Part shown: piece after piece, positions 8,236 through 15,101 of the stretch
Position numbering within the stretch: the stretch's first letter is position 1
How the letters are laid out: each line of letters begins with the position of its first letter
Origin: an uncultured Muribaculaceae bacterium
Lineage (GTDB): Bacteria > Bacteroidota > Bacteroidia > Bacteroidales > Muribaculaceae
Assembly (NCBI GenBank): GCA_910579995.1
Contig: CAJTWH010000004.1
Coordinates: forward strand, 67,422-131,421
Reading direction: 5' to 3'
Length of the DNA: 64,000 bases
The notes under the pieces: model-generated
The model's database searches: none
Told to the model about the DNA's origin: nothing
The model's input: the letters and a program-made list of their open reading frames with translations, nothing else
Made by a program: the position numbers and the translations under genes

Positions 8236-9102
8236 TTATTCCGCCCAGTGGAGTTTGCGGCGGAGTATATCGGCAAAAGTATGGTCGCGGAGCTGCAGCA
8301 CTGCGAGCTTGAACGGGGCCTGCGAGAGGCATATCTCGGTGCCGTTTTCGATGATGACGCTGCGGCCGTCGATGGCGAGGCGCACATGGGGCGAGCGGCC
8401 TGAGGGTATTATGGAGATTTTGGAGCGGGCGTCCACCACCATGGGGCGCATCGAGAGCGAGTGCGCGGCCACCGGCGAGAGCACCCATACGGCCACCGTA
8501 GGCTGCACTATCGGGCCGCCGACAGAGAGATTGTAGGCCGTAGAGCCGGTAGGGGTGGCCACGAGCAGGCCGTCGGCCTTATAGTCGGCCAGAGGCTCGC
8601 CGTCGAGACTCACGGCGGCATATATCATCGAGGCAGATTCCTCTTTCGACAAGGCGATTTCATTGAGTGCATACCGCCCTACTCCGGCAGGCAGGTCGGG
8701 GCTGTCGACACTCAGCATGGCGCGGTATTCAACCACAAAGGCGTCATTGGCGATAAGCTCGGGAAGGTCGGGCAGACGATCGATGGAGAGCGCCGCCAGA
8801 TATCCCAAGTGGCCGGTGTTGACCCCGACGATTGGAATGCCCTGCGGGCCCACCCACTGGGCTGTGCGCAGGAATGTGCCGTCGCCGCCGAGGCTCACGG
8901 CGAGGTCGGCGCTGATAGTTTCGGCGCTGCTGCAGCGCTCTACTCCGGCGAGGGTGTGATGGGCAAGCTCGGCGAGATGGTCGTAGAGCTTGGAGTGCAT
9001 GAGCACACGTATGCCTTTTGCGGCCACATTGCCGAGGAAAGCCTCTATCTGAGGCAGATAGGGCTGCTGGCGCCGGCTTCCGAATATCGCTATCGTGCTC
9101 AT
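8236..9102 (-). CDS. nadK: NAD kinase
   Basis: Cytoplasmic ATP-dependent NAD kinase making NADP(+); 288 aa, usual for the family. The nucleotide motif GGDGTFLR is near residue 75, followed by GVNTGHLGYLA. The NAD-binding loop ADGLLVATPTGSTAYNLSVG lies near 178-197, then the C-terminal all-beta part. Its ATG overlaps the stop of the ACT-like gene (4 nt). That gene and pdxJ on the other strand form the same neighbourhood I know from Bacteroides. Confidence 0.97.
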   Translation of the reverse strand: MSTIAIFGSRRQQPYLPQIEAFLGNVAAKGIRVLMHSKLYDHLAELAHHTLAGVERCSSAETISADLAVSLGGDGTFLRTAQWVGPQGIPIVGVNTGHLGYLAALSIDRLPDLPELIANDAFVVEYRAMLSVDSPDLPAGVGRYALNEIALSKEESASMIYAAVSLDGEPLADYKADGLLVATPTGSTAYNLSVGGPIVQPTVAVWVLSPVAAHSLSMRPMVVDARSKISIIPSGRSPHVRLAIDGRSVIIENGTEICLSQAPFKLAVLQLRDHTFADILRRKLHWAE

Positions 9103-9497
9103 ATCTCAAGATATCTGAAAAGCTCGTCGATACGGCGGCGCAGGGTGGAGTCGTCGCCTCCGTCGCTTGCGGTGGCGGCAAGGACGGTATATCCATAGCG
9201 CTCGAGCGAGCGCGATATGCTCTCGGCGTTGCGGTGGCTCACCCGCAGGTCAAAGACGACGGGGAACTTGCCCTCGTTTATTTCTTCAACTTCGTCGGCG
9301 CTCACGTCGTAATCCTTTGCCATATCGCAGGATGTCACGTTGAGATTGAGCAAATGGGCATTGCAATCTTCTACCGCATGGGCTATGCGCGACGCACTGT
9401 AGTCCTCGCGACGGCAGCCTACCAGAAGTCGCGAGCTCTCGGCTACCGGCGGAAAGAGATATTCGTTTTCGGGAAACATGGGCGTTGGTATACTCAA
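9099..9497 (-). CDS. ACT-like domain protein, probable CBS-less relative of the nadK-linked CBS protein
   Basis: A 132-aa soluble protein. Residues about 35-132 (CNAHLLNLNVTSCDM, FPVVFDLRVSHRNAES, SRSLERYGYTVLAA, DELFRYLEI) resemble an ACT-type regulatory domain. From memory they parallel the C-terminus of the CBS-domain protein that sits between pdxJ and nadK in Bacteroides (about 220 aa). Here the tandem CBS domains are absent and only about 35 other residues precede the ACT part. It overlaps nadK by 4 nt, so a regulatory link to NAD(P) metabolism is plausible but unproven. The divergent pdxJ promoter lies about 130 nt away. Confidence 0.6.
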   Translation of the reverse strand: MSIPTPMFPENEYLFPPVAESSRLLVGCRREDYSASRIAHAVEDCNAHLLNLNVTSCDMAKDYDVSADEVEEINEGKFPVVFDLRVSHRNAESISRSLERYGYTVLAATASDGGDDSTLRRRIDELFRYLEI

Positions 9498-9524
9498 AAT
9501 CGTTCGTGCTTAGTTTACATTAAG

Positions 9525-9566
9525 GGTGGTGGTTGGTGGGGTATGGGCAGCGAGTTAGCTTAGGCT
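9525..9566. repeat. GT-rich interspersed intergenic repeat (family C)
   Basis: GGTGGTGGTTGGTGGGG, then TATGGGCAGCGAGTTAGC, near-identical to 1284-1332. It lies between the divergent ACT-like and pdxJ genes. A short AAACTTGAATTCGTAAGTC...CGACTTGCGAAACTT palindrome (family B-like ends) follows at 9600-9637. Confidence 0.5.
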
Positions 9567-9623
9567 AAGTTTCCACCCACAGCTTAAAGCCCACAAGCCA
9601 AACTTGAATTCGTAAGTCTTCGA

Positions 9624-9655
9624 CTTGCGAAACTTAAATATTCTGACTACTTTTG
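9624..9655 (+). promoter_or_regulatory. Promoter for the pdxJ-exbB-exbD-tonB block
   Basis: A -33 box CTTG (9624-9627), a 20-nt spacer and a perfect -7 box TACTTTTG (9648-9655). It gives a leader of about 65 nt before the ATG at 9728. Confidence 0.6.
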
Positions 9656-9727
9656 CAGTGTCAAAACACGACGGCCAGACGCCGCTGGTGCAAAAGGACT
9701 ACAAATATACGAATTTTTCAGCGAATT

Positions 9728-10441
9728 ATGACAAACCTAAGCGTTAATATAAATAAAATAGCCACCCTGCGCAATGCCCGCGGCGAAAACCGGCCTGATG
9801 TAGAGGCTGTGGCTCTCGACATCGAGAGTTTCGGCGCCGACGGCATTACCGTGCACCCTCGCCCCGACGAGCGCCATATACGCCGCAGCGACGTATACCG
9901 CCTCCGCCCGCAGCTCAAGAGCGAGTTCAACATCGAGGGATATCCTTCCGACGATTTCGTCGACCTCGTGCTCAAGGTACGCCCCACGCAGGTGACTCTT
10001 GTGCCCGACGCCCCCGACGCCCTCACATCGAGCGCAGGATGGAATGTAATCGACAATGCCGAATTCCTTTCGTCGCTTGTAGAGCGATTCAAGGAGGCAG
10101 GCGTGCGCACGTCGATTTTCGTAGACGCCGACATCGACCAGATCAAGGCTGCCGCCGCTACCGGCGCCGACCGCGTCGAGCTCTACACCAAGCCCTACGC
10201 CGACCGCTATCCCACCGACCGCGAGGCCGCCATCGCCCCCTTTGCCGAGGCTGCCTTGGCAGCGCGCAAATGCGGTCTCGGTGTCAACGCCGGCCACGAC
10301 CTTAGCCTTGAGAATCTTGAGTTTTTCCACTCGCGCATACCATTTCTCAACGAGGTATCGATCGGCCACGCACTGATTTGCGACGCCCTCTATCTCGGCC
10401 TGAAAGAGACAGTGAAACAATATAAAAACGCTCTCCGCTAA
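9728..10441 (+). CDS. pdxJ: Pyridoxine 5'-phosphate synthase
   Basis: Last step of DXP-dependent vitamin B6 synthesis: joins 3-amino-2-oxopropyl phosphate and deoxyxylulose 5-phosphate. It is a 237-aa TIM barrel. Motifs: LSVNINKIATLRNARG at the N-terminus, GADGITVHPRPDERHIRR (substrate-binding His/Arg), LVPDAPDALTSSAGW, RVELYTKPYA, GLGVNAGHDLSLEN and EVSIGHALICDAL at the end. The ATG at 9728 gives the family's usual N-terminus; the frame is open a little further upstream but that part overlaps the promoter. The ExbB-like gene starts 16 nt downstream, so the energy-transduction set may be co-transcribed. Confidence 0.97.
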   Translation: MTNLSVNINKIATLRNARGENRPDVEAVALDIESFGADGITVHPRPDERHIRRSDVYRLRPQLKSEFNIEGYPSDDFVDLVLKVRPTQVTLVPDAPDALTSSAGWNVIDNAEFLSSLVERFKEAGVRTSIFVDADIDQIKAAAATGADRVELYTKPYADRYPTDREAAIAPFAEAALAARKCGLGVNAGHDLSLENLEFFHSRIPFLNEVSIGHALICDALYLGLKETVKQYKNALR

Positions 10442-10456
10442 CACCTCTCCACCACC

Positions 10457-11074
10457 ATGACACTCTGGGAACTTTGCCTCCAAGGAGGCTGGACAATGAT
10501 ACCGCTGGCACTGCTGCTGCTCCTTTGCATATATGTATTTGTAGAGCGCAGCATAGTGATCAACCGCGCCTCGCAGGAAGACGACAATTTCATGCAGCGC
10601 ATCAAGGGCTATATACATGAAGGCGAGATAGAAAGCGCCCTCAACCTCTGCCGCAACGCCGCCACCCCCTACTCGCGCCTTATCGAGAAAGGCATATCGC
10701 GCATTGGCCGCCCGATGAATGATGTGCTTGTGGCTATCGAGAACACAGGCAACCTCGAAGTGGCCGGCCTAAGCCGCGGCCTGCCTTGGTTGGCGACAAT
10801 AGCCGCCGGCGCCCCCATGATAGGCTTCCTCGGCACAGTTATCGGCATGGTGCAGGCTTTCTATGCCATAGCCCAGGCCGGAAACTCCGCCACCATCGAC
10901 TCGTTCGCCTCGGGCATTTACGCCGCCCTTGTCACCACCGTGGCCGGCCTTATCGTGGGTATCATCGCGCTTTTTGCCTATAACTGGCTGGTAGCCCGCA
11001 TAAACAAGATTATGAACATCATGGAGGCTCGCACCATGGATTTCATGGACCTCCTCAACGAACCGGTAGCATAA
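10457..11074 (+). CDS. MotA/TolQ/ExbB family proton channel protein
   Basis: Inner-membrane component that, with an ExbD/TolR partner, turns the proton gradient into work for TonB. Three transmembrane segments are visible: about 15-31 (MIPLALLLLLCIYVFVE), about 110-135 (LATIAAGAPMIGFLGTVIGM) and about 150-176 (IYAALVTTVAGLIVGIIALF). The GAPMIGFLGTVIGMVQAF signature of the ExbB/TolQ family is intact. At 205 aa it is a short member. Its stop overlaps the exbD ATG. Neighbours exbD and tonB make the ExbB assignment stronger than TolQ or MotA. Confidence 0.92.
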   Translation: MTLWELCLQGGWTMIPLALLLLLCIYVFVERSIVINRASQEDDNFMQRIKGYIHEGEIESALNLCRNAATPYSRLIEKGISRIGRPMNDVLVAIENTGNLEVAGLSRGLPWLATIAAGAPMIGFLGTVIGMVQAFYAIAQAGNSATIDSFASGIYAALVTTVAGLIVGIIALFAYNWLVARINKIMNIMEARTMDFMDLLNEPVA

Positions 11075-11508
11075 TGGCGCTCAAACGACAGCAGCAAATG
11101 CTGGCAACATTCTCGATGGCGTCGATGACCGACGTTGTCTTCCTCTTGCTGGTATTCTTCATGGTGACAAGTTCGTTTGTCTTCCCTACGGCGCTCGAGA
11201 TCGACCTGCCGCAGAGCAGCCAGCAGACACCATTGAAGCCCTCGACCCGAGTATTTGTCGACGCTGCCGGCGAATATTATGTCGCCGCTCCCGACGCCGA
11301 CCCCGTCGCCGTGCCCCGCGATTCGCTCACAGCTTTCTTCGCCACAATAGCGCCTGCCGACTCGCTCGGTGCCGTGGCTGTATATGCCGACACGGCCACG
11401 GCCTACGGCAAAATCGTGGAGCTGCTCAATCTCGGAGCGGAAAATTCTATAAAGATGGTGCTCGCCACCAAGCCCTCGGCACCACAACCGGCTGAAGATC
11501 AGCAATGA
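11074..11508 (+). CDS. ExbD/TolR family biopolymer transport protein
   Basis: A 144-aa inner-membrane partner of ExbB. One transmembrane helix (MTDVVFLLLVFFMVTSSFVF, residues about 18-37) carries the proton-relay Asp of the family in MTDVVF. The rest is a small periplasmic domain (TRVFVDAAGEYYVA, AVYADTATAYGKIVELLNLG). It overlaps exbB and tonB by 1 and 4 nt, so all three are co-translated. Confidence 0.92.
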   Translation: MALKRQQQMLATFSMASMTDVVFLLLVFFMVTSSFVFPTALEIDLPQSSQQTPLKPSTRVFVDAAGEYYVAAPDADPVAVPRDSLTAFFATIAPADSLGAVAVYADTATAYGKIVELLNLGAENSIKMVLATKPSAPQPAEDQQ

Positions 11509-12299
11509 ACCGTCCGCGCACATTAGCAATTGTCATTACCGCCGCCGTAGCCATCGCTATCGTGGTGCTTCTGCTGCTGTGCCGCCTCGTGTTCGACCCG
11601 GCGACTTTGCGACAGCCTCCGCGGCCCACGACAGAGCTCGTAGAGGTAGATGAGGAGTTTGTAGAGCTGCTCGACCAGTCTACAGTACACTCCGACCCCG
11701 CCCCGGCCTACAGCGAGACCCTTGAGCGCAACGACTCCCATGCGGCCGACGCAACGGGCTCTGACCTCACGGACGCCGGCGCTGTGGCCGCTCCCATGCC
11801 TGACGTGACAAGCGAGCGCCCCTCGCCGGTGCAGACCAAGAAAAAAGATCCGCCGGCAAAGACCGGACCCACCAAAGAACAACTCGAAGAGGAGGCTCGC
11901 CGACGCGCCCAAAAGGGTGTGAGCGACGCTTTTGCCTCTGTGCCCGACGCGCAGGACAACACCGACAGCCGCGGCCCGCAAGCCGGCAACAGCGGCAAGC
12001 CCGAGGGGCAGACAAGCGCTCTCGACGGCACCGGACAGGGCGAAGTGGGCGGTGGGTGGATTATGCCGCGATATGCAAAGGTAAATTCCACGGTGACAGG
12101 CCGTATAGAGCTGCGCGCCGTCGTCGACAAAGACGGCAAGGTGATACAGGTGGAGCAGACAGGCGGCAAAGCCCCGGCAGCCGCCGACCGTGCCCTCGTA
12201 AACAAATGTATTGCCGAAGTACGCTCACGCCGCTTCACCCGCAACGACTCCGAAGCCCCCGACCGCGCAATAGCCAAAATCATTTATACTTTTAAGTAA
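11505..12299 (+). CDS. TonB-like energy transducer
   Basis: A 264-aa protein with an N-terminal membrane anchor (residues about 8-27, AIVITAAVAIAIVVLLLLCR), a long low-complexity periplasmic spacer (Pro/Asp/Gly/Lys-rich, about 35-180), and a C-terminal TonB-type domain. The last reads GRIELRAVVDKDGKVIQVEQ, then RALVNKCIAEVRSRRFTRN. It would transmit energy from ExbBD to outer-membrane TonB-dependent receptors. The spacer lacks the classic Pro-Glu/Pro-Lys repeats, so TonB-family is safer than TonB itself. Last gene of the pdxJ block; a family A element follows. Confidence 0.85.
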   Translation: MNRPRTLAIVITAAVAIAIVVLLLLCRLVFDPATLRQPPRPTTELVEVDEEFVELLDQSTVHSDPAPAYSETLERNDSHAADATGSDLTDAGAVAAPMPDVTSERPSPVQTKKKDPPAKTGPTKEQLEEEARRRAQKGVSDAFASVPDAQDNTDSRGPQAGNSGKPEGQTSALDGTGQGEVGGGWIMPRYAKVNSTVTGRIELRAVVDKDGKVIQVEQTGGKAPAAADRALVNKCIAEVRSRRFTRNDSEAPDRAIAKIIYTFK

Positions 12300-12321
12300 T
12301 TGCTGTTTATTGCGGTAGAAA

Positions 12322-12555
12322 TCATGTCCGCAGGACATAGATTAATTCCGTAACCGGGTACACCGCAGCTTGCCGGAGGTGTGCCCGGCTATGAACCGGA
12401 GGCAGAAAGGGCGTCCGGGAGGACGCCGGTTAACCCGGGGCTGATGGAATCGGCGTCCATGCGGACGCCTGCGTATGAGAGTCCTTTCTCCCCGGGCACA
12501 CCTACGCAGAGCTACGGTGTACCCGGTTACGGGTTATTCTGCGTCCTGCGGACGC
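12322..12555. repeat. Family A structured intergenic element, copy 3 (inverted dimer); fills the gap 12300-12600
   Basis: Left hairpin ATGTCC-GCA-GGACAT. Central stem CCGGGTACACC (12354-12364) with GGTGTGCCCGG (12378-12388), loop GCAGCTTGCCGGA. Middle hairpin GGCGTCC-GGGA-GGACGCC. Then the mirror half: GGCGTCC-ATGC-GGACGCC, stem CCGGGCACACC (12492-12502) with GGTGTACCCGG (12516-12526), and end hairpin GCGTCC-TGC-GGACGC. Relative to copies 1 and 2 the arm sequences differ but stay paired. No gene is seen in this 301-nt gap; a family C CCCACCAACC run lies at its right end. Confidence 0.72.
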
Positions 12556-12600
12556 CACTACAGCACTGCGGCATATTCTCTACCCACAACCCACCAACCA

Positions 12601-13068
12601 TTACAATCGGTTGGCGCGGAGGGTGATGAAGGAGTAGTCGGGGGTGTCGGTGCGGTCGGTTTCGGTGAAGAGGTCGGCGAACGGGGGAAAGTAGGTGTCG
12701 GCCTCGGGGGCGGCGGCATGTATCTGTGTGAGGTCGAGGACATCGGCCAAGGGCAACGCCTGAGCGTAGATTTCGCCGCCACCGATGATATAGATCTCGC
12801 TGTCGCCGGCAAGGGCTATGGCGTCGGCGAGCGAGGCGGCCCGTTCGGCGCCCGGCGCGCTCCAGTGCTCATTGCGGGTGATGACGATGTTGCGGCGTCC
12901 CGGCAGCGCTCCCGAGGGCAGCGAGTCGAAAGTCTTGCGCCCCATCACGAGGGTATGCCCCATGGTGAGCGCCTTGAAGCGGCGCAGATCCTCGCGGATG
13001 TGGAAAAGCATGTCGCCGCCAAGACCGATGGCGCGGTTTTGGTCGATAGCTACTATTATGTGTATCAT
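12601..13068 (-). CDS. folA: Dihydrofolate reductase
   Basis: Reduces dihydrofolate to tetrahydrofolate with NADPH, restoring the cofactor spent by thymidylate synthase. It is 155 aa, typical. N-terminal MIHIIVAIDQNRAIGLGGDM, then FKALTMGHTLVMGRKTFDSL, the NADPH loop and IYIIGGGEIYAQAL. I set the start at MIHI because it fits the family N-terminus and overlaps the thyA stop by 4 nt (ATGA); the open frame continues upstream only within thyA. Confidence 0.96.
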   Translation of the reverse strand: MIHIIVAIDQNRAIGLGGDMLFHIREDLRRFKALTMGHTLVMGRKTFDSLPSGALPGRRNIVITRNEHWSAPGAERAASLADAIALAGDSEIYIIGGGEIYAQALPLADVLDLTQIHAAAPEADTYFPPFADLFTETDRTDTPDYSFITLRANRL

Positions 13069-13859
13069 ACTGAAACTTCGGCTTTTATGTGAGGGTGAGG
13101 GTCGTAGTCTTCGAGTTTGAAGTCGTCGTAGGTGAAGCCGAAGATATCTTTCACCTCCGGGTTTATCACCATGCGTGGCAGGCTGCGCGGCTCGCGGGTG
13201 AGCTGCAGGCGCGCTTGGTCGAGGTGGTTGAGATATAGATGGGCGTCGCCGAGGGTATGCACGAAATCGCCGGCCTCGAGCCCTGTCACCTGCGCCATCA
13301 TCTGCAGCAGAAGGGCGTAGGAGGCGATGTTGAAAGGCACGCCGAGGAAGCAGTCGGCGCTGCGCTGATAGAGCTGCAGGCTCAGGCGCCCGTCGGCGAC
13401 ATAGAACTGAAACATCGCATGGCAGGGCGGCAACTTCATACCCGGCAGGTCGGCAACATTCCACGCGCTCACTATCATGCGGCGCGAGTCGGGGTTGTTC
13501 TTAATCTGGTCAACCACCTGCGCTATCTGGTCGATATGGCCGCCGTCATAGTCGGGCCACGAGCGCCACTGATAGCCGTAGATATGGCCGAGGTCGCCGT
13601 CGGCGTCGGCCCATTCGTTCCATATCCTCACGCCATTGTCCTGAAGATACTTCACATTGGTGTCGCCGGCGAGAAACCATAGCAACTCATGAATTATCGA
13701 CTTGAGATGTAACTTCTTGGTAGTGAGAAGCGGAAAACCGTCGCGCATGTCGAAGCGCATTTGATAGCCGAAGGTCGATATAGTGCCGGTGCCGGTGCGG
13801 TCGTGCTTTACCACTCCGGTGTCGAGGATATGCCGGAGCAGGTCGAGATATTGTTTCAT
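13065..13859 (-). CDS. thyA: Thymidylate synthase
   Basis: Methylates dUMP to dTMP using methylene-tetrahydrofolate. It is 264 aa, equal to the bacterial norm. Motifs: DRTGTGTISTFGYQMRFDM near residue 20, the catalytic Cys in LPPCHAMFQFYVADGRLS near 146, QRSADCFLGVPFNIASYALL and the C-terminal PHPHIKAEVSV. Four-nucleotide overlaps with both neighbours put it between the ferredoxin-like gene and folA in one unit, giving the usual thyA-folA pairing. Confidence 0.98.
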   Translation of the reverse strand: MKQYLDLLRHILDTGVVKHDRTGTGTISTFGYQMRFDMRDGFPLLTTKKLHLKSIIHELLWFLAGDTNVKYLQDNGVRIWNEWADADGDLGHIYGYQWRSWPDYDGGHIDQIAQVVDQIKNNPDSRRMIVSAWNVADLPGMKLPPCHAMFQFYVADGRLSLQLYQRSADCFLGVPFNIASYALLLQMMAQVTGLEAGDFVHTLGDAHLYLNHLDQARLQLTREPRSLPRMVINPEVKDIFGFTYDDFKLEDYDPHPHIKAEVSV

Positions 13860-14686
13860 TTTGGAGCTGAAGTTTCGGCCGCCGAGCCTTGCTGCAAGCC
13901 ATGCAGCATAGGCATATCAAGTCGATAGCGGCCTGATTTATAATTTATTGCCTGATTGGGGCATACACTTGTGCAATTGAAGCACACCACGCAGCGCGAG
14001 GTGTCTACCGTCTTCTCGGGCAGCTTGATACACTGAGCCTTGCACACGCGCTCGCACTCGCCGCAGTTTATGCAGCGGTCGGGGTCGATCTCGATGTGGA
14101 AGTAAGAGCGTCGCGAGCCTACGCCGAGCACCGTGCCCACGGGGCATACACTGTTGCATATCAACCGTCCGCGGCGCCACGACACCAGCACCACCCCGAT
14201 GGCTGTAAGGACAGCCACCGACAGGGCCGACACCGTGAATGCCACCGCGCTCCACGCCCTGCCCAAGGGGCGCGCCACAAGCTCTTCTACCATGCGTGCG
14301 TAGGCGCTGTAGGGGTCGAGGACTGTGGGCAGGAATGCCGAGCCGCTCACAAAGGTGAGAAGCGCTATGATGAGGAATACGAGGCGAGTGCGGGTAGAGG
14401 GTGCGCAATAGCGGTAGGCGCTGCGCCGACGGCCGACGAGGCGCCCGCCGGCGGCGACGCAGTCCATCAGCGTGCCGAGCGGGCACACCGTAGAGCAATA
14501 TATACGGCCATAGACGAGAGTGACCAAAGCCCAGAAAATCAGACATACGGCAACGCCGGTGAGCAGCGCCGTCAATATCTGCATGCGCACGAAAACACTC
14601 TCATAGCCCGCAAGCAAGGCCCATGTGGGTACTGCCATGGCAATGAGCGAGATAACTACGCGCACATAACGTATTGACTTATACAT
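13856..14686 (-). CDS. NapH/MauN-like polyferredoxin membrane protein
   Basis: A 276-aa inner-membrane electron-transfer protein. Four hydrophobic helices (VVISLIAMAVPTWALLAGY, LLTGVAVCLIFWALVTLVY, LVFLIIALLTFVSGSAF, VALTAIGVVL-type segment). Two CxxxCP motifs follow membrane helices (YCSTVCPLGTLMD and CNSVCPVGTVLG), as in NapH. The C-terminus carries two 4Fe-4S clusters (CINCGECERVCKAQC and CVVCFNCTSVCPNQA). Redox partners are not encoded nearby. I prefer MYKSIRY (14686) over an ATG 24 nt upstream, which lies inside an inverted repeat with a -7 box. It overlaps thyA by 4 nt. Confidence 0.85.
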   Translation of the reverse strand: MYKSIRYVRVVISLIAMAVPTWALLAGYESVFVRMQILTALLTGVAVCLIFWALVTLVYGRIYCSTVCPLGTLMDCVAAGGRLVGRRRSAYRYCAPSTRTRLVFLIIALLTFVSGSAFLPTVLDPYSAYARMVEELVARPLGRAWSAVAFTVSALSVAVLTAIGVVLVSWRRGRLICNSVCPVGTVLGVGSRRSYFHIEIDPDRCINCGECERVCKAQCIKLPEKTVDTSRCVVCFNCTSVCPNQAINYKSGRYRLDMPMLHGLQQGSAAETSAPK

Positions 14687-14690
14687 GCCA

Positions 14691-14729
14691 CAAAAGTAGT
14701 GAAATTTCATGACTTTTTCACTACTTTTG
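14691..14729. promoter_or_regulatory. 14-bp inverted repeat containing divergent TACTTTTG boxes
   Basis: CAAAAGTAGTGAAA (14691-14704) and TTTCACTACTTTTG (14716-14729) are perfectly inverted around an 11-nt centre. Each arm contains TACTTTTG, one on each strand. The minus-strand box ends 4 nt before ATG 14686, so it could be a promoter, an operator, or both. No well-spaced TTTG box accompanies either copy. Confidence 0.45.
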
Positions 14730-14747
14730 CATTTGCAAATATATAAT

Positions 14748-14902
14748 TCAAGTTTCGCAAGTTGCCTTGCAACTTGAAAACTTGAGGTTTAGAGCGCTTT
14801 CAGCGCAGTTTATAAAGTTTAAATGGTTTACTTTTACCGAGGTATATCTAAACTCCTTAAACTTTTTAAACTCAAAATAAACGAGTTTAGCTTGCGAAAC
14901 TT
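14748..14902. repeat. Family B interspersed palindromic element (copy 1)
   Basis: An AT-rich element of about 155 bp. The left end TCAAGTTTCGCAAGTTGC... continues through AACTTGAGGTTTAGAGCGC and AGCGCAGTTTATAAAGTTTA to AAACTCAAAATAAACGAGTT and ends TTGCGAAACTT. Ends are inverted AAGTTTCGC/GCGAAACTT. Near-identical copies are at 22341-22491, 39428-39582 and 54333-54477; partial copies at 32824-32868 and 59890-59950. It occupies most of the gap between the ferredoxin and HlyD-stub genes. Confidence 0.75.
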
Positions 14903-14909
14903 CAGTAAA

Positions 14910-15101
14910 TTATCCGACTCCCGCCGAAAATATATGGGCCAGTATGCTCTCGCCTTTGCCGTAGGGGTAAGGCAGGAGGGTGATGGCGGCGATTAGGGCG
15001 AGGGTGATGAGCACTATCACAGCTATGCCGAGGCGCGACAGCGACGGCGGAATATTGCCGAGCAGGCGGCGTGTCTTTTCGGAGCGAAGTTCGATATTCA
15101 T
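14910..15101 (-). CDS. HlyD-like N-terminal membrane stub (63 aa)
   Basis: A short protein, MNIELRSEKTRRLLGNIPPS followed by one transmembrane helix (LGIAVIVLITLALIAAITLL). It resembles the N-terminus of HlyD/membrane-fusion proteins coupled to Bacteroidetes peptide exporters, which then continue for several hundred residues. Here it stops about 20 residues after the helix. It overlaps the ABC exporter gene by 4 nt. Either a small accessory subunit that is normally this short, or a truncated adaptor; I lean to truncation within a decayed locus. Confidence 0.6.
   Translation of the reverse strand: MNIELRSEKTRRLLGNIPPSLSRLGIAVIVLITLALIAAITLLPYPYGKGESILAHIFSAGVG

Noticed and set aside
4498..12555. 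CRISPR array or riboswitch as the explanation for the family A palindromes
   Set aside because: There is no regular repeat-spacer spacing and no cas gene. The copies lie after or between unrelated genes, in both orientations, which does not fit a metabolite riboswitch.
12381..13092. Plus-strand frames over the family A copy 3 and antisense to folA
   Set aside because: One lies within the palindromic element and the other is antisense to dihydrofolate reductase.
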